Origin: Halobacteria archaeon HArc-gm2
GTDB lineage: Archaea; Halobacteriota; Halobacteria; Halobacteriales; Haloarculaceae
Direction: 5' to 3'
Length of the DNA stretch: 64,000 nucleotides
Assembly (NCBI GenBank): GCA_025517465.1
Contig: JAOPKE010000002.1
Location: 1 to 64,000, forward strand
The notes beneath the pieces are model-generated. The model was not told the DNA's origin. It made no database searches and worked only from the letters and a program-made list of their open reading frames with translations. The translations under genes were made by a program, and so were the position numbers. Of this stretch, positions 57,965 to 64,000 are shown piece after piece; position 1 is the first letter of the stretch; each line of letters begins with the position of its first letter.

Positions 57965-59716
57965 ATGAAGAAGGACCGTCGGTTCTACGGGAAGATTCTC
58001 GCGACAGTCGTACTCCTGACGATGCAGTTGACGGCACCGGTCTCGGCGGAGACCGGGCCGGTGGCATCCCAGGATGGGACTGTAGTCCAGCCGAATCACA
58101 GCCCCTGTCCACCCACGTACCCGGAGTGCGAGTCGTTTCACACCGACGAAGACGAAGGGAGCAGTAGCGATTCCACCTCGACAGAGGACGAGGAGAACAC
58201 GCCGACAGAAGGCGAAGAGGAGCCAAATGCACCAGAAGGAGAGGAGCCGAATGCACCAGCGAACGACGAGTCAGGGAGTGGCGGCAACGGCGGGCTCTTC
58301 GGTCAGCTAGTCCCGCCAGATATCACGCAGAAAGCCGCGGAGTCGACTATCACGCCCGTCCTCGAGTTCACGATCGGCTACGTGCCGACGCTGGGAACGG
58401 GCTGGGAAGACGACTACAGCGAGCCGTCCAGCTTCCCGTTCAATTCGGTCTGGTCCCTCTACACCGGCTTTTCGCTACCGCTCGCGCTGCTCATTTCGGC
58501 GGGAGCAGTTTCGGTGCAGGCGCTGAAAATGGCACTCCCCTGGGCCCAGAACACGCACCGGTCGATCCGCCTGGCGGTGAAGGGACTCGTAGCGTTCATC
58601 GTCGGCGTGGCCGGCCACGTCACTATCGTCTCGATCGCCCACGACCTCGCGCGTGAACTGGCGCTGGCGATCGGGCCGTCGACGAGTGAGTTGACGGACG
58701 GCGCCGGATCGTTCCTCAAATTCAGCGTCGAGAGCGTCTTCATCCTCGGTTCGCTCCACCAGATGGGCTGGGAGTTCATCAAGTATCTCGCCGTGATGTA
58801 CGGAATCGTCTGGCTCCTGCTGGTAATGTTCGCGATATTCTCGCCCCCGCTGTTCGTTCTCCGGGTGTACTTCACTGAGTCGACGCTCGGCGGCCTCGCG
58901 GGGAACATGCTCTGGGTCTACGCAGCGCTGCTGGCGGCCGCACCGGTCCAGGCGATGCTCGTCCGGATCGCCTGGGCCCTCGACTGGGGGATGTCCCTCT
59001 CGGGGATCGTCGCCGCGTTCCTCTCGCTGGCCTTCCTCCTCGCGTCGTTCCTGGTGCCGCCAGGGATGGTGCTGCTGGCACTCTTTTCGCGCGGGAAGGT
59101 CCTGGCCTTCGCGACGGGAGCCGCGACAGCCCTCGCGAGTGGCGCGGTCGGGCAGAAGCTCTCCCAGAAACGCAAGGAAGCCTACGAGAAGGCTCGACAG
59201 GAGACTATCGAGAAGGGGAAGCAAGCGCAGCAAGGACTGAAGCAGCGGAAAGACCGGATCAAGGGCCAATTCGGGCAGAAGAAGATGGAGGCGAAGGTTC
59301 TCGCAGGGTTGAAATCCGGCAACCTGGCCTACGCCGGCAAGGCCGCAGACGACCATTACGACGTCTCTGGACAGGCGATGGACTACGTCTTCGGAGATAG
59401 CGACTCAGAGAGCGAAGCCGCTGGAGAGGCCGAGAACCACGCGCTCGCGGAGCACAACCGACAGATGATGGAAGATGCGAGCGGCGGGACGCAACGGAGC
59501 ACAGGGCGTCGCGAATATCTGGCCAGTGCCGGATCGGATGCGTTCGCGACGAGGGCTGGAAACAGCTCGGAGACCACCGGCACGGGAACTGCGGATTCTG
59601 AGTCCCGACAATCGAGCCGCAAGCAGCACCTGGCCAAGCAGGGAGTCGCCACGGTCTCCCGGCGAATGGGCGGGTCGGGTGGATCGACGACGACAGCCGG
59701 AGGTGACGGACGGTGA
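57965..59716 (+). CDS. VirB6/TrbL-like polytopic membrane protein
   Basis: A 583-residue protein from ATG 57965. A signal peptide (ILATVVLLTMQLTAPVSA) precedes an acidic Ser/Thr/Glu-rich spacer (to about 115). About eight membrane helices follow (for example FSLPLALLISAGAVSVQAL, GIVWLLLVMFAIFSPPLFVL, IVAAFLSLAFLLASFLV). The C-terminal about 200 residues are charged, coiled-coil-like (QKRKEAYEKARQETIEKG). This is the size and layout of VirB6/TrbL channel proteins. It overlaps the next gene by GTGA. Confidence 0.7.
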   Translation: MKKDRRFYGKILATVVLLTMQLTAPVSAETGPVASQDGTVVQPNHSPCPPTYPECESFHTDEDEGSSSDSTSTEDEENTPTEGEEEPNAPEGEEPNAPANDESGSGGNGGLFGQLVPPDITQKAAESTITPVLEFTIGYVPTLGTGWEDDYSEPSSFPFNSVWSLYTGFSLPLALLISAGAVSVQALKMALPWAQNTHRSIRLAVKGLVAFIVGVAGHVTIVSIAHDLARELALAIGPSTSELTDGAGSFLKFSVESVFILGSLHQMGWEFIKYLAVMYGIVWLLLVMFAIFSPPLFVLRVYFTESTLGGLAGNMLWVYAALLAAAPVQAMLVRIAWALDWGMSLSGIVAAFLSLAFLLASFLVPPGMVLLALFSRGKVLAFATGAATALASGAVGQKLSQKRKEAYEKARQETIEKGKQAQQGLKQRKDRIKGQFGQKKMEAKVLAGLKSGNLAYAGKAADDHYDVSGQAMDYVFGDSDSESEAAGEAENHALAEHNRQMMEDASGGTQRSTGRREYLASAGSDAFATRAGNSSETTGTGTADSESRQSSRKQHLAKQGVATVSRRMGGSGGSTTTAGGDGR

Positions 59717-60063
59717 GCGACCGTGAGCTCAGCCTCGTCATCACGGAAGTCAGCCTGATGCCCGACATCCTCGGGTTCTCGATGGTGAAGACGCTCGCCT
59801 ACGCCATCGTCTGTGTGCTCGGTGTCGGCATCGCTGGTGCGATCAACCTGGGCTTGGTCGCCTGGGCGATCGCGATCGAGTTCGTGATGACGATCGTGCT
59901 GGTGTCGATCGTGGTCGCCACGCCGTCTCACCTCACGCTGCGACAGTTCTTCGGCTACCACCTCCGGAAGCGGTACGGACAGCAACTGATCCGGCACGAT
60001 TCGTTCGCGGAACGAGACTACCCCGATTTCGATACATACGCTGAGACACAGGACAATGAGTGA
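59713..60063 (+). CDS. VirB3-like membrane protein
   Basis: A 116-residue protein from GTG 59713. Two close membrane helices (TLAYAIVCVLGVGIAGAINL and AIAIEFVMTIVLVSIVVATP) followed by a basic cytoplasmic segment FFGYHLRKRYGQQL. VirB3 proteins are small, two-helix partners of VirB4 and are encoded just before it, as here (8-nt overlap). Confidence 0.7.
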   Translation: MSDRELSLVITEVSLMPDILGFSMVKTLAYAIVCVLGVGIAGAINLGLVAWAIAIEFVMTIVLVSIVVATPSHLTLRQFFGYHLRKRYGQQLIRHDSFAERDYPDFDTYAETQDNE

Positions 60064-62959
60064 GAAATCAGTCGATTCGGCAGAGAGCGGCATCGAACAG
60101 CCATTCCCGGACTCGTGGACTGCTCGGTTCGTTCGAACGCTCCCGATGACGTCCGTGGACGACGTCGAGACGACGCTCGACAAGGTGGACGTACGTCGGG
60201 CGTTCCGTCGGCGGCAGGCCGTCGAGTCGGCAGACGGCGAGGCCGTGCTAGGCGCGGTGAAGGTCCGACCGGCGAGCAAGTCGATGGCCGACGACCTCGA
60301 GGACGAGATCCGTCACGTGGCGACGACGCTCACGTCCGAGATTTCGGGACGGGCACAGCTCGTCGACGTCCCGCGAAAGCTGGATCGGTCGAGTCGCCGG
60401 GATCGGTACCGGGCCCTCGCTGACGACCTGGCCCTGGATGAGTCCTGGTCGGCGAACGTCCTCGCCGACCTCGCCGAAGAGGAAGCCGCTGTGGAGAATC
60501 TCTACCAGGAGACGACGTCTACCTACGACCACTACGTCGTGCTCCGTGTGGACCGCCTGGAGGCCGCGCAATCGCTCTCCTCGGACGACGGCGGCCTGAC
60601 GAAGGTCCCCTACGTCGGGAAGGCCATCAAGGAGCGTCGCGTCGACAAGCTTCGGCACTCGGACGACCTGAAGAAGCTGATGGTGGAGCTGCTCGAAACT
60701 CGTCTGAACCGATTCGCCACCCAGCTGAGCTACATCGAGGGAATCGACGCGAACCCGATCAGCTCCGCCGAGTTCATCGAGGCCCTCGCGACCTACTACC
60801 GCTCGGACGTCCCCTCCCGGATCGACAACTTCCGGGCCCTGGTCCGGCAATCGCCGGTGCCGGGCGTCGGCACTGACGACACGGAGCCGACGGCCATGTA
60901 CGGGGCAAGTCACCCGACCGTCGACGACGACCGGGCACCGGAGACGCTCGCGACGATCGCCGAGGGTGAGGAACGCGCTCGGCAGGTACAGTCACTGGTC
61001 GCTCCGCGGGAGATACGTCCGGAGTCGGATGGGCACATCCAGGTCGGGAATCGGGCCGCTGCGACTCTCTCAGTCACGGGACTCCCTGAAGTCCCACCCC
61101 AGGCATACCTCGAACCGCTCTACCAGTACGACCGGCCAGAGGTGGAGATCACCGTCGCGACACACATCGAGCGAATCGAAGAGGAGACGGCCCGGAAGCA
61201 GGCGAAGAACCAGGAAAACTCCCTGAGCGACAAGCAAGAGTCGAAGATCGGTTCGGTCCTCGAAGAGACGCTCGAAGCCAAGCTGGAACAGGCCACGCAG
61301 TTCACGCAGTCCATAGAGCAGTCCGATTACGGCGTCTTCGACGTCGGTCTCTTCGTCACCGTCTCGGCGACCGCTGGCGTCGACGACTCCGGAACAGAGG
61401 TCCCCGCCGAGGAGGTCCTCGAATCCACGCTCAAGGACCTCCAGTCGACGATACTCAAAGAGCAGTGCGGGATCGATACGAACCGCCTCGACGGGATGCA
61501 GATGCAGGGCTGGCGAACGACTGCACCTGCCGCGGAGAACTACTTCGACACGAACGTCAAGATGCTCGCCAACGGTATCGCTCGCCAGTTCCCGTACCAG
61601 TACCGGAACCTGAAAGAGGAGACCGGCATCCGGCTGGGGCTGCACGAGTATCTCCGCGAGCCGCTGTATCTGGACGTCTTCGGCCGGGAGAACGGGTACA
61701 ACGGCGGCGTCTACGGGATGATCGGGTCGGGGAAGACCACGACGCTCCAGGACATCGCGACGAAGCTCTACCTCCAGCACGAACTCGACGACGAGCCGTT
61801 CAAGATGGTCCTCTCGACGCCGCTGCAGGATTTCGAGGGCCTGTGCGAGGCACTCGGTGGGAAACACATCGTCGTCGGTGGGGACACAGCCATCAACCCG
61901 CTCGAGATCCGCCACGTTCCCGCGTCGAAGTTGAAGATCGTCGGGCTCCAGACGCCCTGGAAGGACATGCTCGACCGGGCGATGGCGTTCCTCGAATCGT
62001 ACTACGACATGGAGGGCCTCGCCGGCTGGGGGAGCAAGAAAGGGACCTGGGAACGCGCGATCAAGGCCGCCCAGACGCGACAGGGGATCGAGCCCGGCGA
62101 GCCCGGAACCTACGAGAACGAGAGCGCGACGCTGCGGGACGCTATCTCCGTCCTGGAACAGATCGTGGAGGCACCTGACGCGTTCGAGACGGACGCGCTA
62201 ACGGGCGACGAGGAGACTCGCGAGAAGCGTCGGGAACAGGCCCGGCAGATCATCGCCCACGACATCGAGCCGTTCCGCGCGAACGGCCGCTTCGAACACT
62301 TCACCCGAACCTCCGACGTCGACCTCAAGCGTCACGACGTGGTCTACCTCGACTTCCAGCGCTACGAGTCCGACAAGCGCGCCGGCGGCCTGGAGATGCA
62401 GATGCGCCTCTCGGACCTGTACGAGCAGGCCAAATCCTTCGAGGGCGAGACGTTCTTCGCCGTCGACGAGTTCAACTACATGCTTCGCAATCCCCGAGCC
62501 AAGCAGTTCTTCAAGCAGACCCACCGGGCATCCCGGCACTGGGATCTGGCGGTCTGGCTCGCCACCCAGGAGATCAACGACCTCTTCGTCGAGAACGACG
62601 ACGGGCTCGGGCTCACCGACTCCGCCCGCGTGATCTTCAACAACCAGGCCATGCAGCTCTACCACTACACGAAGGAGATGAACGACCGGTGGGGCGACGT
62701 CCTCGACCTCTCGCAGCGCTCCCAGCACTTCGTCGACGACGCCCAGGTCGGCAAGAAGGAGGAAGGCTACTCCCAGGCGCTGCTCGTCGTCGACGAGGAC
62801 GAGTACCCACTCAGGGTGGAGATGAGCGACCACATGAACCCCCGACAGTTCTCGATCTACCAGTACGACCCGACGAAGGCCGACCACAGCGACGACTTCC
62901 GGGAGTTTCTCAGACAGTACGGTGATCGGGCCGACGTCTGCAACTGGAGGTGGGACTGA
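60056..62959 (+). CDS. VirB4-type conjugation ATPase
   Basis: A 967-residue VirB4/TraC-like ATPase. Walker A GMIGSGKTTTLQD near residue 554; Walker B FFAVDEFNYML near 801, followed by HRASRHWDLAVWLATQEINDLF, the typical VirB4 arginine/QE region. The N-terminal 500 residues form the VirB4 specific domain. It powers assembly or DNA transfer of the type IV secretion channel at the cytoplasmic membrane. Start overlaps VirB3; its stop overlaps the next gene (TGATG). Confidence 0.85.
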   Translation: MSEKSVDSAESGIEQPFPDSWTARFVRTLPMTSVDDVETTLDKVDVRRAFRRRQAVESADGEAVLGAVKVRPASKSMADDLEDEIRHVATTLTSEISGRAQLVDVPRKLDRSSRRDRYRALADDLALDESWSANVLADLAEEEAAVENLYQETTSTYDHYVVLRVDRLEAAQSLSSDDGGLTKVPYVGKAIKERRVDKLRHSDDLKKLMVELLETRLNRFATQLSYIEGIDANPISSAEFIEALATYYRSDVPSRIDNFRALVRQSPVPGVGTDDTEPTAMYGASHPTVDDDRAPETLATIAEGEERARQVQSLVAPREIRPESDGHIQVGNRAAATLSVTGLPEVPPQAYLEPLYQYDRPEVEITVATHIERIEEETARKQAKNQENSLSDKQESKIGSVLEETLEAKLEQATQFTQSIEQSDYGVFDVGLFVTVSATAGVDDSGTEVPAEEVLESTLKDLQSTILKEQCGIDTNRLDGMQMQGWRTTAPAAENYFDTNVKMLANGIARQFPYQYRNLKEETGIRLGLHEYLREPLYLDVFGRENGYNGGVYGMIGSGKTTTLQDIATKLYLQHELDDEPFKMVLSTPLQDFEGLCEALGGKHIVVGGDTAINPLEIRHVPASKLKIVGLQTPWKDMLDRAMAFLESYYDMEGLAGWGSKKGTWERAIKAAQTRQGIEPGEPGTYENESATLRDAISVLEQIVEAPDAFETDALTGDEETREKRREQARQIIAHDIEPFRANGRFEHFTRTSDVDLKRHDVVYLDFQRYESDKRAGGLEMQMRLSDLYEQAKSFEGETFFAVDEFNYMLRNPRAKQFFKQTHRASRHWDLAVWLATQEINDLFVENDDGLGLTDSARVIFNNQAMQLYHYTKEMNDRWGDVLDLSQRSQHFVDDAQVGKKEEGYSQALLVVDEDEYPLRVEMSDHMNPRQFSIYQYDPTKADHSDDFREFLRQYGDRADVCNWRWD

Positions 62960-64000
62960 TGGGGCTGCGAAACGCCCTCTCTTTCGGTTCGTCGGGGAAC
63001 GACGGTCCCGGTACGCCGAACTCGATCGAAGTAGGTCAGGACCTCGTCGACGACCTCCGGGAGCGCGTCGAGGCGGCCGGTCCGGTCGTCCACCTGACCC
63101 CGTACAAGCGCGACCGCAATCACGACACCAGCCGGTCGTTCTTCCGGGGCGTCCACCGCGTTCGCCGTGGTGGGCCCAAACGGAGAGAGAACGTCTCCTC
63201 GCCGTTCACGTTCGAGATTCACTACGACGGCAGCGAGGGGACGATCGGCTTCCGCTACGTCGCCGACGAGGACGTCCTCCGGAGCGAGATTCGCCAGGAG
63301 ATCGAATCCTGCTACCACGATAGCGACGTGACCCGAAGTCCGCCCACGTTCGTCGACGTCGACGAAGGCGACTACGCCTCCGCGGCGTGGCTCACGCTAC
63401 GACATCCAGAGCCGCTCCGTCCGGTCAACAATCCGGGCCTCAACCCGAGTGACTTCCACCCCGACCCCTACGATTCGATCACGAGCAGAATGGTCGGCGA
63501 CGGGAGCCGGTCGGCCTCGGTCGTGACCCAGCTTGTGTTCAAGCCCGCAATCTCCCACGCTGACCAGGACTCGCTGAACTGGCACGACGGGGTCGACGAG
63601 GTCGCCAAGCGGATGAAAGAGCCCAACGAGGGGTTCCGGTGGCAAAGCATTCTCACGGTGGTCGCGAACACCTTCGTCGAGAAAGACCTGGACGTGAAAG
63701 CGACGCAGGAGGGGTACCTCTCCTCCGAGGACAAGGAGGCGGCGAACGTCATCGCGAACCAGCGCAACCGGAAAGGGTTCCACGTCATCATCCGCGTCGT
63801 CGCGATCGCCGACGAACCCGAGCTGGCCGAACGGCGAGTAGCGTCGACGTGCGAGAAGTACAGGAACTACTACAACTCCACCCACGGCCAGGGGTTCAAG
63901 CCGGTCTTCGACGTCGACGTCGGCGAGGTCCTCTCGAACGCCGCTCGTCGGAAGTGGATCGACCGGGAGATGCCCATGTCGCTCGACGAGGCCGTGGCGC
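62959..64000 (+). CDS. Conjugation-locus protein, cut by the window end
   Basis: Starts at ATG 62959 overlapping the VirB4 stop and stays open to the last base (347 codons seen). The N-terminal part includes VEAAGPVVHLTPYKRDRN, FEIHYDGSEGTIGFRYVADEDV and a domain rich in strands, then EKDLDVKATQEGYLSSED. No ATPase motif appears in the visible part. Position suggests a type IV secretion or coupling component, but the family cannot be fixed. Confidence 0.65.
   Translation, partial: MGLRNALSFGSSGNDGPGTPNSIEVGQDLVDDLRERVEAAGPVVHLTPYKRDRNHDTSRSFFRGVHRVRRGGPKRRENVSSPFTFEIHYDGSEGTIGFRYVADEDVLRSEIRQEIESCYHDSDVTRSPPTFVDVDEGDYASAAWLTLRHPEPLRPVNNPGLNPSDFHPDPYDSITSRMVGDGSRSASVVTQLVFKPAISHADQDSLNWHDGVDEVAKRMKEPNEGFRWQSILTVVANTFVEKDLDVKATQEGYLSSEDKEAANVIANQRNRKGFHVIIRVVAIADEPELAERRVASTCEKYRNYYNSTHGQGFKPVFDVDVGEVLSNAARRKWIDREMPMSLDEAVA

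Overview
The window reads as haloarchaeal DNA. Predicted proteins are acidic and Asp/Glu-rich, most genes are GC-rich, several promoters look leaderless with TATA boxes about 25 nt before the start codon, and secreted proteins carry Tat (twin-arginine) lipoprotein signals. Its gene content is that of an accessory region (plasmid, integrative element or genomic island): integrase, phage-type regulator, defence genes, surface-protein genes, insertion sequences and a conjugation locus. I see no rRNA, tRNA, CRISPR array or housekeeping gene.

Layout. (1) 0.7-7.3 kb is virus/plasmid-like: a leftward operon whose genes overlap by GTGA and share an almost identical Shine-Dalgarno junction (winged-helix protein split by an in-frame TGA, ASCH, DUF4326 and zinc-finger proteins), an orphan HicB, a tyrosine recombinase and several tiny zinc-finger and AbrB genes. 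(2) 7.6-13.4 kb holds a PhiH1-repressor-like winged-helix gene, a three-Cys-motif partner (TcmP) gene with two tandem radical-SAM paralogues, and a Schlafen/AlbA_2 protein. (3) 13.7-42.5 kb is a dense defence island: McrBC, a DUF499 ATPase, a PIN-nuclease pair, a GmrSD-type DUF262/DUF1524 protein, several PD-(D/E)XK nucleases, a DUF1156 DNA methyltransferase, a DUF2971 gene that looks inserted between duplicated copies of the methylase 3' end, a SNF2 helicase with a coiled-coil partner, a PIN-like protein, a DUF4209/HEPN-like protein and an HsdR-N-type nuclease operon. DUF499, DUF1156 and SNF2 helicase together resemble the helicase-methylase-ATPase (Hma-like) defence type, here broken up by other genes.

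(4) 42.6-43.8 kb is non-coding and consists of a degenerate 23-26 bp tandem repeat. (5) 44.1-53.8 kb is the most unusual part. Small Tat-lipoprotein or one/two-helix membrane-protein genes alternate with an intergenic element of about 80 bp (core close to ATCGCTCAGTATAGG). About ten copies lie in one orientation, one per gene junction over most of the stretch, whichever way the genes point. This looks like a gene-cassette array. A TnpB element and two PQQ beta-propeller genes sit inside it. (6) 53.9-56.6 kb contains small orphan genes, a second dispersed repeat family and another lipoprotein. (7) 56.8-64 kb is a type IV secretion/conjugation-type locus: divergent small genes around a 10-bp-phased repeat, then VirB2-, VirB6-, VirB3- and VirB4-like genes and a further gene running off the window.

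Functional assignments rest on motifs visible in the translated sequence and on family knowledge. No database search was run.
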